A DNA stretch of 64,000 nt from Citrifermentans bremense R1 (GTDB lineage Bacteria; Desulfobacterota; Desulfuromonadia; Geobacterales; Geobacteraceae): the NCBI RefSeq assembly GCF_000426865.1, contig NZ_AUGE01000023.1:1-64000 (forward strand), written 5' to 3'. How positions within the stretch are numbered: the stretch's first letter is position 1; each line of letters begins with the position of its first letter. Both the position numbers and the translations under genes were made by a program. Below are positions 16,748-24,576 of this stretch, in pieces. The notes under the pieces are model-generated. The model had not been told where the DNA came from. It made no database searches and worked only from the letters and a program-made list of their open reading frames with translations.

Positions 16748-18046
16748 ATGCTCAGTTGCACCAAGAAGGTTCTCCCCAACGGATTGCGCCTCGTCTCAGT
16801 CGAGATGCCGCATCTGCACAGCGCGGAGATCGCCATCTACATCAAGGCCGGCGGCCGCAACGACACCCCTGGCAAAGCCGGCATCTCACACTTTCTGGAG
16901 CACATGCTGTTTCGCGGCTCCAGCGAATTCGCCACCAGTCTTGAGCTCGAAATCGCCTTCGAGGCGATCGGCGGCAGCGTCAACGCGGCTACCGACGAAG
17001 AGACCACCTGCTACTTCTCCAGGGTTCATCCGGACCAGGTCCCGGAAGGGATCCGGCTTTTTACCTCCATGCTCCTCGCTCCTACGCTCGAGGGTATCGA
17101 GATCGAGAAGCGGATCATCACCGAGGAGGCGCTTGAGGACATCAACGAGCGCGGCGAGGAGACCAACACCAGCAACCTCTGCTCGAAGCTCCTTTGGCCC
17201 GGGCACCCGCTGGGGACTCCGACCATAGGGTACCTGGAGAGCATCAAGGGTTTCACCGAGGAGGACCTGCGGGGGTACCTCCAGGATCATTACGTGCCGG
17301 AAAACGCGGTGATAGTCGCCGCGGGAAGGCATGACGCGCAGACCTTCTTCGCCTCCTGCGAAAAGCACTTCGCCGGCTGGTCCGGCGCGAAGCCCCCTCT
17401 CCCGGCGCCGGTGCACGAACTGCAGGAAGAGCCCCGTTCGGTCTTCGTCAAGGATTCGGACAGCCAGGTGAACCTGCAGATAGCCTTCCGCGGCTTCGCC
17501 AGGTACGACAAACGGATCATGGCGCTGCGGCTGATGCGCCGCATCCTCTGCGGCGGCGGGAGCTCCAGACTGCATCTTTCCCTCAGGGAAAAATTGGGGA
17601 TCGTCTACTCGGTCGATGCCTCCCTTTCCGCCTACGAGGAAACAGGCGCCTTCGCCATCGAGCTTGCCACCGCGCCGGAGAACCTGGTGCTGGCGGTCTC
17701 CGAGGTGCTGCACGAGGTGAAGAGCCTCGCTTTCGAGGAGGTCGGGGACGCGGAACTCTCAAGGGTGAAGGAAGGTTACTTCTACGACCTGGAATACAGC
17801 TCCGATTCCACCTACGAGATGCAGGTACGTTACGGCTGGGGAGAGTTGATGACCCTGGTGCGTACCATAGACGAGGATCGGGCCGAGGTGGCCTCGATCG
17901 CACCGGAGCAGATAAGGGAAACGGCCCGGGTGCTTTTTGATCCCAGCAACCTTACCCTCGCCGCCGTCGGCCCCTGGAAGGCCCCCTCCAGGAAGGTAGT
18001 GGAGAAGCTGATCGGGGAGTACCGCAAAGGGTGGGCAAAGGCTTGA
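16748..18046 (+). CDS. M16-family zinc metallopeptidase (processing-peptidase-like)
   Basis: This 432-residue protein starts MLSCTKKVLPNGLRLVSVEMPHLHSAEI. It carries the inverted zinc motif HxxEH as HFLEH near residue 48, and the downstream Glu in ITEEALEDINE serves as third ligand. A second inactive-type M16 domain follows (VNLQIAFRGFARYD, then SSRLHLSLREKLGIVYSV). It resembles bacterial PqqL/YmxG-type and mitochondrial processing peptidase beta-like proteins. It starts 15 bases after the YqaA-like gene and precedes cbiX by 34 bases, so it may be cotranscribed with the cobalamin genes without a functional link. Confidence 0.92.
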   Translation: MLSCTKKVLPNGLRLVSVEMPHLHSAEIAIYIKAGGRNDTPGKAGISHFLEHMLFRGSSEFATSLELEIAFEAIGGSVNAATDEETTCYFSRVHPDQVPEGIRLFTSMLLAPTLEGIEIEKRIITEEALEDINERGEETNTSNLCSKLLWPGHPLGTPTIGYLESIKGFTEEDLRGYLQDHYVPENAVIVAAGRHDAQTFFASCEKHFAGWSGAKPPLPAPVHELQEEPRSVFVKDSDSQVNLQIAFRGFARYDKRIMALRLMRRILCGGGSSRLHLSLREKLGIVYSVDASLSAYEETGAFAIELATAPENLVLAVSEVLHEVKSLAFEEVGDAELSRVKEGYFYDLEYSSDSTYEMQVRYGWGELMTLVRTIDEDRAEVASIAPEQIRETARVLFDPSNLTLAAVGPWKAPSRKVVEKLIGEYRKGWAKA

Positions 18047-18080
18047 TGGCAACAAAGAGATTAAACCTTTTGGAGAGACG

Positions 18081-18464
18081 ATGAGCACAGCTTTACTGAT
18101 CATGGCGCACGGCAGCAGGATCGCCGAGGCAAACGACGCGGTACACGAGATAGCGGCACTGGTGCAGAGAATGACCAAGTTCGACATCGTCGAGGTCTCT
18201 TTTCGCGAGCAGCATCTTCCGAACATACAGCAGGGTGTGGACGCCTGCGTGGCAAAGGGGGCGCAGCGCATTCTCCTGGTGCCGTATTTCCTCTATATGG
18301 GGGCCCACGTCCTTGAGGACCTCCCCGAGGAGCTGGCCCAGGCGAGAAAGCGCCACCCCGGCATCGAGATGGTTCTTGGGAAGCACCTAGGCGTGCACGA
18401 CAAGCTGGCCGAAGTGGTAGTGGAAAGGATCGCCGAGACCCTGACCGAGGAGAGGTGGCACTGA
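18081..18464 (+). CDS. cbiX: Sirohydrochlorin cobaltochelatase, short CbiX
   Basis: This 127-residue single-domain (CbiXS-type) chelatase inserts Co2+ into sirohydrochlorin, committing it to the anaerobic cobalamin pathway. It has the family start LLIMAHGSR, with the metal-binding His10, and a second catalytic-type region GAQRILLVPYFLYMGAHVLEDLP (His near residue 75). Long chelatases have two such domains; the single-domain form should work as a homodimer. TTGGAGAG precedes the ATG. The stop overlaps the start of cbiC (TGATG). Confidence 0.92.
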   Translation: MSTALLIMAHGSRIAEANDAVHEIAALVQRMTKFDIVEVSFREQHLPNIQQGVDACVAKGAQRILLVPYFLYMGAHVLEDLPEELAQARKRHPGIEMVLGKHLGVHDKLAEVVVERIAETLTEERWH

Positions 18465-19108
18465 TGTCGGTGCACATGCGCCCCGAAGAGATCGAGGCGG
18501 AGTCTTTCCGGATCATCGAAGAGGAGTTGGGGCCCCATGACTGGTCGGCGCAGGATTGGCCGCTGGTGCGCCGCGCCATCCACACCAGCGCCGACTTCGA
18601 TTACGCCCGCAGCATGTTTATCGCCAAGAGTGCCGTGGATAGCGGCATCGCGGCACTGAAGGCCGGTTGCGGCATCGTCACCGACACAACGATGATCATC
18701 TCGGGGATGAGCAAGGAGCGGCTCAAGCAGTTCGGCGTGCTGGTGTCGTGCTACGTCGCAGACCCGCAGGTCGCCAAGGACGCCAAGGCGCAGTTGATCA
18801 CCCGCTCCATCGTCGCCATGCGCAAGGGGGCGCGGGATCCCAAAAACGGCATCTTCGTAATCGGCAACGCGCCGACCGCACTCTACGAGCTGATCCGGCT
18901 CATCCGCGAGGAAAGGGTGAGGCCCAGGCTGATCGTGGCGCTCCCGGTGGGATTCGTCGGCGCGGCCGAGAGCAAGGAAGCCCTGAAGGAACTGGCAAAG
19001 GATTTCCCGGAACTACCCTTCATCACCAACACCGGCCGCAAGGGGGGCTCCAACGTCGCCGCGGCAGTGATGAACGCAATTCTGATCCAGGCGGAAAGCT
19101 CCCTCTAA
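18464..19108 (+). CDS. cbiC: Precorrin-8X / cobalt-precorrin-8 methylmutase
   Basis: This 214-residue enzyme moves the methyl group from C11 to C12, producing (cobyrinic) hydrogenobyrinate. The conserved RRAIHTSADFDYA block, with the catalytic His, lies near residue 40, and TDTTMIISGMSK, GIFVIGNAPTAL, LPVGFVGAAESKE and NTGRKGGSNVAAAVMNA follow in order. The ATG overlaps the cbiX stop by one base. The last codons and stop (AGCTCCCTCTAA) are part of a 15-bp direct repeat found again 60 bases downstream. Confidence 0.95.
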   Translation: MSVHMRPEEIEAESFRIIEEELGPHDWSAQDWPLVRRAIHTSADFDYARSMFIAKSAVDSGIAALKAGCGIVTDTTMIISGMSKERLKQFGVLVSCYVADPQVAKDAKAQLITRSIVAMRKGARDPKNGIFVIGNAPTALYELIRLIREERVRPRLIVALPVGFVGAAESKEALKELAKDFPELPFITNTGRKGGSNVAAAVMNAILIQAESSL

Positions 19109-19167
19109 AGGATGGGCCAAGGGGACTGGCTCCGTCAGGTGCCTGCCCCCCTGGAAAGCTCCCTCTA
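19093..19167. repeat. Dispersed palindrome, copy 2, flanked by a 15-bp direct repeat
   Basis: GGAAAGCTCCCTCTA occurs at 19093-19107 (the cbiC 3' end) and exactly 60 bases later at 19153-19167. Between the two lies the GGGGACTGGCTCCG...GGTGCCTGCCCCCC palindrome (19121-19151), related to the one at 13864-13899. The layout looks like an insertion that duplicated its target. Confidence 0.75.
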
Positions 19168-19254
19168 CAGGGTGAGCCTACACAGGTGTCGACGCTTCCG
19201 TGAGCGTCCCCTTCAAATGAAATGCAATCCAACCCGTTTCCCATTGGATGACCT

Positions 19255-20325
19255 ATGAGCGGGAAAGAACTCAGATACGGTTTCACCACCGGTGCATGTG
19301 CCGCTGCCGCCGTCAAGGCGGCCGCCCAGATGCTGCGGGACCAGGGAATGGTTCACGAGGTTGAACTGATGCTTCCCTGCGGCATCGGAGCGAGCTTCCA
19401 GGTCCACGGGGGAGTGCTGCGCGACAACACGGCTTCGTGTTACGTCGTGAAGGATGCCGGGGACGACCCGGACGTCACCAACGGCGCCGAAATCCACGTC
19501 ACCGCCAGCATCGAGTTCTTCACCAAGAACCGGATCGTGATCGAGGGGGGGACCGGCATCGGCCGGGTCACCAAGCCGGGGCTCGCGGTCCCGGTGGGCG
19601 AGTGGGCGATAAATCCGGTGCCGCGCAGCATGATCCTGGAAGTGGTGAAAGAGGTCTTCGCGCTACGCTGCATTCCGGCGACGCTCACCTTCAGCATCAG
19701 CATCCCCAACGGGGAGGAACTGGCGAAGAAGACCCTCAACGAGCGGCTGGGGATCGTCGGCGGGCTCTCCATCCTCGGGACCACCGGGATCGTCAAGCCG
19801 ATCTCGGCGAAGGCCTGGACCGACACGGTGGACGCCTCGGTCGACGTAGCTTTGGCCTGCGGCGCGCGCACCGTCGTCCTTGCCACCGGGAGGAGTTCCG
19901 AGATCGTGGCGCAGAAGCACCTCGCCCTGAGCGAGGAGGCCTTCGTCATGATGGGGGATCACTTCGGCTACGCGATGAGGAGTTGCGCCAGCAAAGAGGT
20001 TCCGGAAGTCGTGGTCGCCGGGCAGTTCGCCAAGCTGGTGAAGATCGCCTGCGGTCACGAGCAGACCCACGTGACCTCGTCCCAGATGGACCTGGATGCG
20101 CTGGCCTGGTGGCTGAGGGAAGTGCCTGCCACGGCGCACCTGGAGCAGATGGCGCGCGAGGCGAACACCGCACGCCACCTGCTTGAGGCATCCGGGTACA
20201 ACCTGGCCGTCATCGAACTGGTCTGCTCCCGTGTGCTCAAGGTCTGCGCCGAAGTGGCGCCCTGGGTGAAGGCGCGGGTGATGCTGGCGGGATACCACGG
20301 CGAGCTTTTGTACTTCACGCCGTAG
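19255..20325 (+). CDS. cbiD: Cobalt-precorrin-5B (C1)-methyltransferase
   Basis: This 356-residue protein methylates C1 of the corrin ring in the anaerobic pathway. It begins ELRYGFTTGACAAAAVKAA, the CbiD N-terminal signature. It also contains VVKDAGDDPDVTNGAEI, GGTGIGRVTKPGLAVPVGE, AINPVPRSMI and GGLSILGTTGIVKPIS, all typical of the family. The next gene starts 57 bases after its stop. Confidence 0.95.
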   Translation: MSGKELRYGFTTGACAAAAVKAAAQMLRDQGMVHEVELMLPCGIGASFQVHGGVLRDNTASCYVVKDAGDDPDVTNGAEIHVTASIEFFTKNRIVIEGGTGIGRVTKPGLAVPVGEWAINPVPRSMILEVVKEVFALRCIPATLTFSISIPNGEELAKKTLNERLGIVGGLSILGTTGIVKPISAKAWTDTVDASVDVALACGARTVVLATGRSSEIVAQKHLALSEEAFVMMGDHFGYAMRSCASKEVPEVVVAGQFAKLVKIACGHEQTHVTSSQMDLDALAWWLREVPATAHLEQMAREANTARHLLEASGYNLAVIELVCSRVLKVCAEVAPWVKARVMLAGYHGELLYFTP

Positions 20326-20381
20326 CTCAAGCAGTTTTTTATTTGCCATTTATCGCGTGCAATGATCGAAAGGAGCGGACC

Positions 20382-21599
20382 ATGCCACAGCAAAAGATCT
20401 ATCTTGTCGGCGCGGGAATCGAGGGATGGGAAGGTTTCGGGAAGCAGGCTCTCGAAGTGATCGAAGGCGCCCAGGTCCTGATCGGGCACAAGCGGCTTTT
20501 GGACATCTTCCCCGAATTCAAGGGCGAGAAGCGCCTCCTGGACGACCTTTCCATCACGCTGGAATACCTGAAGACCACCGACAAGAGGGCCGTAGTCTTA
20601 GGTTCCGGCGACCCCAACTTCTTCGGGATCGCACGCTTCCTGCTGCGCAACCTCCCCAAGGACCGGGTCGAGATCTATCCCAACGTCACCAGCGTCCAGT
20701 ATGCCTTTGCCCGCATCAAGGAACCCTGGGATGACGCCACCTTCGTCTCGGTGCACGGCCGCGGCATCAAGCCGGCGCTGGACCGCATCATCGCCTCCGA
20801 AAAAATCGCCATCCTAACCGACAGCGTCAACACCCCGGCGGTCCTTGCCCGCGAGCTGATCGCGCGCGGCGCCGAAGGGTACGAGGCCTGGGTCTGCGAG
20901 GACCTGGGGCTTGCCTCCGAGAAATTCACCAAGACCGACGTGAAGGGGCTCGCCGAGCTGACCTGCTCGCCGCTCAACATCCTGATCCTGATCAAGACCT
21001 GGGAACCGAACCTGCAGAACTACCCGATGATCGGCATCCGCGACGACGAGTTCGCCACCGCGAAGAAGCTGATCACCAAGGAGGAGGTCCGGGCCATTAC
21101 GCTTGGCAAGTTGCAGTTGCAGGACGACCTGGTGATGTGGGACATCGGCGCCGGCAGCGGCTCCGTCTCCATCGAGGCGGCCAACCTGATGCCCAACGGG
21201 CGCATCTTCGCGCTGGAGAAAAACCCGCAGTACCTGGTCTTCTTGAAGGAGAACCTGAAGAAGTTCGCCGCGCGCAACGTGATGGTGGTCGAGGCCTTCG
21301 CCCCCGAAGGGCTGGAGGAGCTTCCGGACGCGGACCGCGTCTTCATAGGGGGCTCCGGCGGCATGCTGGAAGAGATCATCGACGCGGTCGACAAGCGCCT
21401 GAAGCCGGACGGCTTCATCGTCATCAACGCGGTGACGCTCGATACGCTGACCAAGTCGGTGGAGTTTTTGGAGGACCACGGCTACACGGTGGAGGTCACC
21501 TGCGTCAACATCTCCAAGACCCGCAACCTCACCGAGTACAAGATGTTCGCCGCCCACAACCCGGTCTACGTGATCGCAGCCTGGAAAGGGGAGGAGTAG
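20382..21599 (+). CDS. cbiET: Cobalt-precorrin-7 C5-methyltransferase / C15-methyltransferase (decarboxylating), CbiE-CbiT fusion
   Basis: This 405-residue bifunctional protein is like CobL. Residues 1-205 are the CbiE tetrapyrrole methylase domain (IYLVGAGIEGWEG, LGSGDPNFFGIARFL, SVHGRG). Residues 210-405 are the CbiT class I SAM methyltransferase, with DIGAGSGSVSIEAA binding SAM and FIGGSGGMLEEII. It methylates C5 and C15 and removes the C12 acetate carboxyl. The ATG at 20382 follows GAAAGGAGCGG; a frame-open ATG 13 codons earlier is less likely. The stop overlaps the GTG of cbiL by one base. Confidence 0.94.
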   Translation: MPQQKIYLVGAGIEGWEGFGKQALEVIEGAQVLIGHKRLLDIFPEFKGEKRLLDDLSITLEYLKTTDKRAVVLGSGDPNFFGIARFLLRNLPKDRVEIYPNVTSVQYAFARIKEPWDDATFVSVHGRGIKPALDRIIASEKIAILTDSVNTPAVLARELIARGAEGYEAWVCEDLGLASEKFTKTDVKGLAELTCSPLNILILIKTWEPNLQNYPMIGIRDDEFATAKKLITKEEVRAITLGKLQLQDDLVMWDIGAGSGSVSIEAANLMPNGRIFALEKNPQYLVFLKENLKKFAARNVMVVEAFAPEGLEELPDADRVFIGGSGGMLEEIIDAVDKRLKPDGFIVINAVTLDTLTKSVEFLEDHGYTVEVTCVNISKTRNLTEYKMFAAHNPVYVIAAWKGEE

Positions 21600-22309
21600 T
21601 GGCCGTTGTCTATGCCGTAGGTGTCGGACCGGGCGATCCGGAACTTTTGACCCGCAAGGCGGAGCGCATCCTGAGGAGCGTGGACGTGATCTGCGCGCCG
21701 ACCGGGGCCGCCGAGGCGGGAAGCTACGCGCTTTCCATCGTGGAACAATTTCTCGACCGGGAGCGCCAGGAGGTGCTGGTCCAGGTCTTTCCCATGGTCA
21801 AGGACCAGCAGGGGCTCGATCCCTTCTGGGAGGAAGCGGCCGACCAGGTGGCGCAGCGTATCGCCGCGGGCAAAGACGTTGCTTTCATCACCATCGGCGA
21901 TCCCTTCCTGTACTCCACCTACCTTTACATCCACAGGATTTTTCTCGCCAAGTACCCGGAGATCAAGATAGAGGTCGTCCCCGGCATTTCCAGCATCCTC
22001 GCTGCCTCGGCAGTCTCGGGGCTCCCCCTGGGGCTCGCGGCGGAGCGGATCGCCATACTTCCCGCCACCTATGAGCACGACGAGCTCAAGAAGACCCTGC
22101 AGGAATTCGACACCGTGGTGCTTATGAAGGTAAGCCGCGTCTTCGACACCGTCTATGCGGTTTTGAAGGAGCTGGGGCGCGAGCGCGGGGGCGTGTTCGT
22201 GCGTAGGGTCGGCTCCCCCGAGGAAGAGGTGCATCACGACCTGGAGGCGCTGGTGGGGCAGAAGCTCGATTACCTCTCCATGCTGATCGTGCGGAAGAAC
22301 CCGCTGTAA
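21599..22309 (+). CDS. cbiL: Precorrin-2 / cobalt-factor II C20-methyltransferase
   Basis: This 236-residue uroporphyrin-III C-methyltransferase-fold enzyme methylates C20 at the factor II stage. Motifs are VYAVGVGPGDPELLTRKAERIL, the P-x-x-x-x-x-S-Y motif near APTGAAEAGSYALSI, FITIGDPFLYSTYLYI and VVPGISSILAASA. Translation starts at GTG in TAGTG, overlapping the cbiET stop, so it is coupled to it. Downstream lies a C-rich palindromic spacer. Confidence 0.93.
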   Translation: MAVVYAVGVGPGDPELLTRKAERILRSVDVICAPTGAAEAGSYALSIVEQFLDRERQEVLVQVFPMVKDQQGLDPFWEEAADQVAQRIAAGKDVAFITIGDPFLYSTYLYIHRIFLAKYPEIKIEVVPGISSILAASAVSGLPLGLAAERIAILPATYEHDELKKTLQEFDTVVLMKVSRVFDTVYAVLKELGRERGGVFVRRVGSPEEEVHHDLEALVGQKLDYLSMLIVRKNPL

Positions 22310-22319
22310 CTATAGATGC

Positions 22320-22440
22320 AGCTTCTCCGCCTCTTACTCCTCCCCCCGGAGGGGAGAGGCTGGGAGGGGGGCTCGGACTCGAATTCAGAAATTCCCCCTC
22401 CTAACCCTCCCCCTCCAGGGGAGGGAACTCTGTTGACCCT
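22320..22440. repeat. C-rich palindromic spacer between cbiL and cbiF
   Basis: CTCCCCCCGGAGGGGAG and CCTCCCCCTCCAGGGGAGGG are two hairpins separated by GGGAGGGGGGCTC; they belong to the same style of short GC palindromes seen after 8526, 27844 and 56913. No gene fits here. Confidence 0.6.
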
Positions 22441-22470
22441 GTAATCCCAACCCCATCTAGAAGGTATTTC

Positions 22471-23256
22471 GTGAACGAGCAGAACAAAGTACATTTCGTC
22501 GGCGCCGGACCCGGCGATGCCGAGTTGATTACCGTGAAGGGCGCGCGCCTTTTGCGCGAGGCCGACGTGGTCGTCTATGCCGGGAGCCTGGTCGACCGCG
22601 AGCTGGTCCGCACCTACGCCCCCGATGCCCGTGTTTTCGACTCCGCCGGGATGGACCTGGAGCAGACCACCAAGGTCCTGGCCCAGGCCGTCATGGACGG
22701 CGAGAAGGCGGTCCGCCTGCACACCGGCGACCCCTCGATCTACGGCGCCATCCAGGAGCAGATGGAGGAGCTGGACCGGCTGGGTATCGGGTACGACGTG
22801 GTCCCCGGCGTGACCAGCGCCTTTGCCGCCGCTGCCGCCCTGAAGCAGGAGCTGACCCTCCCCGAGGTTTCCCAGACCGTCGTCATCACGCGGCTGGCTG
22901 GAAGGACCCCGGTCCCCGAGCGGGAGCAGCTGGCGAACATCGCGACAATAGGCGCCACGTTGGTGATTTACCTTTCCATTTCCATGGTCGAGAAGGTCGT
23001 GGCTGAGCTTTTGAGCGGCGCCTACCAGCCCGACACGCCGGTCGCCGTGGTCGCCAAGGCGAGCTGGGCCGACGAGCAGGTGATCCGCGGAACTCTGGCT
23101 GACATTGCCGGCAAGGTGAGGGACGCCGGGATCGGCAAGCAGGCGCTCATCGTAGTGGGCGACGTGCTGCGCGCCCGCAGCGAAGGGATGAAGGCGAAGT
23201 CGCTTCTCTACGACAAGGGGTTCACCCACGGCTGCCGGGAAGGGATCGTCAGCTGA
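22471..23256 (+). CDS. cbiF: Precorrin-4 / cobalt-precorrin-4 C11-methyltransferase
   Basis: This 261-residue tetrapyrrole methylase methylates C11. It has VHFVGAGPGDAELITVKGARLL, VVYAGSLVDRELV, RLHTGDPSIYGAIQEQM (the D-P substrate loop), VVPGVTSAFAAAAALKQELTLPEV and TRLAGRTPVPE, all characteristic of CobM/CbiF. The start is GTG with AGAAGGT upstream. It is separated from cbiG by an 80-base spacer holding a palindromic repeat. Confidence 0.95.
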   Translation: MNEQNKVHFVGAGPGDAELITVKGARLLREADVVVYAGSLVDRELVRTYAPDARVFDSAGMDLEQTTKVLAQAVMDGEKAVRLHTGDPSIYGAIQEQMEELDRLGIGYDVVPGVTSAFAAAAALKQELTLPEVSQTVVITRLAGRTPVPEREQLANIATIGATLVIYLSISMVEKVVAELLSGAYQPDTPVAVVAKASWADEQVIRGTLADIAGKVRDAGIGKQALIVVGDVLRARSEGMKAKSLLYDKGFTHGCREGIVS

Positions 23257-23295
23257 AGACGCAGAGGCAGAGAAGTTCGGATGTACCGATAAAAA

Positions 23296-23332
23296 GGCAA
23301 ATCCCCCCTGTCCCCTCTTCGCAAAGGGGGGG
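23296..23332. repeat. TTCGCAAAGGGGG palindrome between cbiF and cbiG
   Basis: GGCAAATCCCCCCTGTCCCC followed by TCTTCGCAAAGGGGGGG is one of four copies of this element in the window. It ends 4 bases before the first ATG of cbiG and may contribute the purine-rich ribosome-binding stretch. Confidence 0.7.
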
Positions 23333-23336
23333 ACGT

Positions 23337-24419
23337 ATGGGCCGAGGTTCGATGCAAGTAGCGATCATCGCCATAACCGGGAACGGCGCGCGCCTGGGGG
23401 AAACGCTGCAAAGGGGAATCCCCGGGAGCCGGCTCTTCGTGATCGAGAAGCACGCGACGGCCGCCAGCCAACCCTTCTCGGAGCCGGTGCCGGCTTTGAT
23501 CTCGCGCCTTTGGCCGGAGTACGGCGGCTTTATCTGCATCATGGCGACGGGTATCGTGGTGCGCTGCATCGCGCCGCTTTTGCAGGCCAAGGACCGGGAC
23601 CCCGCCGTGGTGGTGCTCGACGACGCCGGCAAGTTCGCGGTCTCGCTTTTGTCCGGCCATCTGGGGGGTGCCAACGCACTGGCTGACACCTGCGCGTCCC
23701 TTACCGGATGCACCCCCGTGGTCACCACGGCAACCGATGCCAACGACCTCCCCTCGTTCGACCTGCTGGCGCAGGAGAACGGCTGGGTCATCGACGACCT
23801 GTCGCGGGTGAAGGTGCTGAACGCTTTTCTCCTGGAGGGACGGGAGATCGCGGTGGCGGACCCGACGGACAGGGTGAGGAGTTACTGCGCGGGGAGGGGG
23901 AACCTCACTTTCGTGGCCGATGCGGAAACGGCCGCTGCCTCGGGTGCTGCGGGCGTGGTCCTGGTGACCAACCGGACGGTTCCTTCCGCGTTTGATTCAC
24001 AACGTACCCTGGTGCTGCGTCCGGTAGATCTTCATCTAGGCATCGGCTGCAACAGGGGGACTGCCGCGGAAGAGATCGAAGCGGTGGTCATGGCGAACCT
24101 GGATCAATTGGGCCTTTCCATCAAGAGTGTCAAGTGCCTGGCGACGGCAAGGGCCAAGGATGATGAGGAAGGGCTTCTGGCCTTCGCCGCCAAACTGGGA
24201 GTCCCGCTGCTCTTTTTCGAGAACGAGGAGTTAAACGCCGTCGCCGCCCCCTCTCCCCCCTCGGCGCATGCCATGGCCGCCATCGGCGCGCGCGGCGTCG
24301 CCGAACCGGCGGCGCTGCTGGCAGCGGGGGGCGGGACGCTGATCTTGAAGAAGGTGAAGGACGGCAACGTCACCTTGGCGATAGCGCAGAAGGGCATCGC
24401 ACACGGATTACGCGGATGA
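23337..24419 (+). CDS. cbiG: Cobalt-precorrin-5A hydrolase
   Basis: This 360-residue protein opens the delta-lactone of cobalt-precorrin-5A with loss of acetaldehyde. Three parts are seen: the N-terminal domain (IICIMATGIVVRCIAPLL..DPAVVVLDDAGKFAVSLLSGHLGGANALA), a linker domain, and the C-terminal domain (HLGIGCNRGTAAEEIEAVV). An alternative ATG at 23352 (MQVAIIAI) fits the family start better, but both have purine-rich upstream sequence. The last few codons (GIAHGLRG) and the stop are read from an intergenic repeat (24394-24565), suggesting the 3' end was altered by the repeat. Confidence 0.92.
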   Translation: MGRGSMQVAIIAITGNGARLGETLQRGIPGSRLFVIEKHATAASQPFSEPVPALISRLWPEYGGFICIMATGIVVRCIAPLLQAKDRDPAVVVLDDAGKFAVSLLSGHLGGANALADTCASLTGCTPVVTTATDANDLPSFDLLAQENGWVIDDLSRVKVLNAFLLEGREIAVADPTDRVRSYCAGRGNLTFVADAETAAASGAAGVVLVTNRTVPSAFDSQRTLVLRPVDLHLGIGCNRGTAAEEIEAVVMANLDQLGLSIKSVKCLATARAKDDEEGLLAFAAKLGVPLLFFENEELNAVAAPSPPSAHAMAAIGARGVAEPAALLAAGGGTLILKKVKDGNVTLAIAQKGIAHGLRG

Positions 24420-24565
24420 CGCGGATAGAGGCGGATTAATCTGAAGCCTAATCGTTTTAAAGATGTGAGGATTTTCAGTTGTTTAGTTGGGTGTGTTTAT
24501 GGGTTCGTTTGATCCGCGGTTATCGTTTTTGATCCGCGTCATCCGCGTGCGATGCAGTTGATTTA
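24394..24565. repeat. ATCCGCG inverted repeat, copy 2
   Basis: GCATCGCACACGGATTACGC ... ATCCGCGTGCGATGCAGTTG forms a long palindrome with several GCGGAT/ATCCGC units and an AT-rich middle. It is related to 9847-9965 in inverted orientation. The left edge is inside the cbiG coding sequence and the right edge lies 11 bases before the next start codon. Confidence 0.8.
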
Positions 24566-24576
24566 AGAGGTTTTTG

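Noticed and set aside
17990-18080. Cobalamin riboswitch upstream of cbiX
   Set aside because: No B12 box or matching fold; the space between the peptidase and cbiX is only 34 bases.
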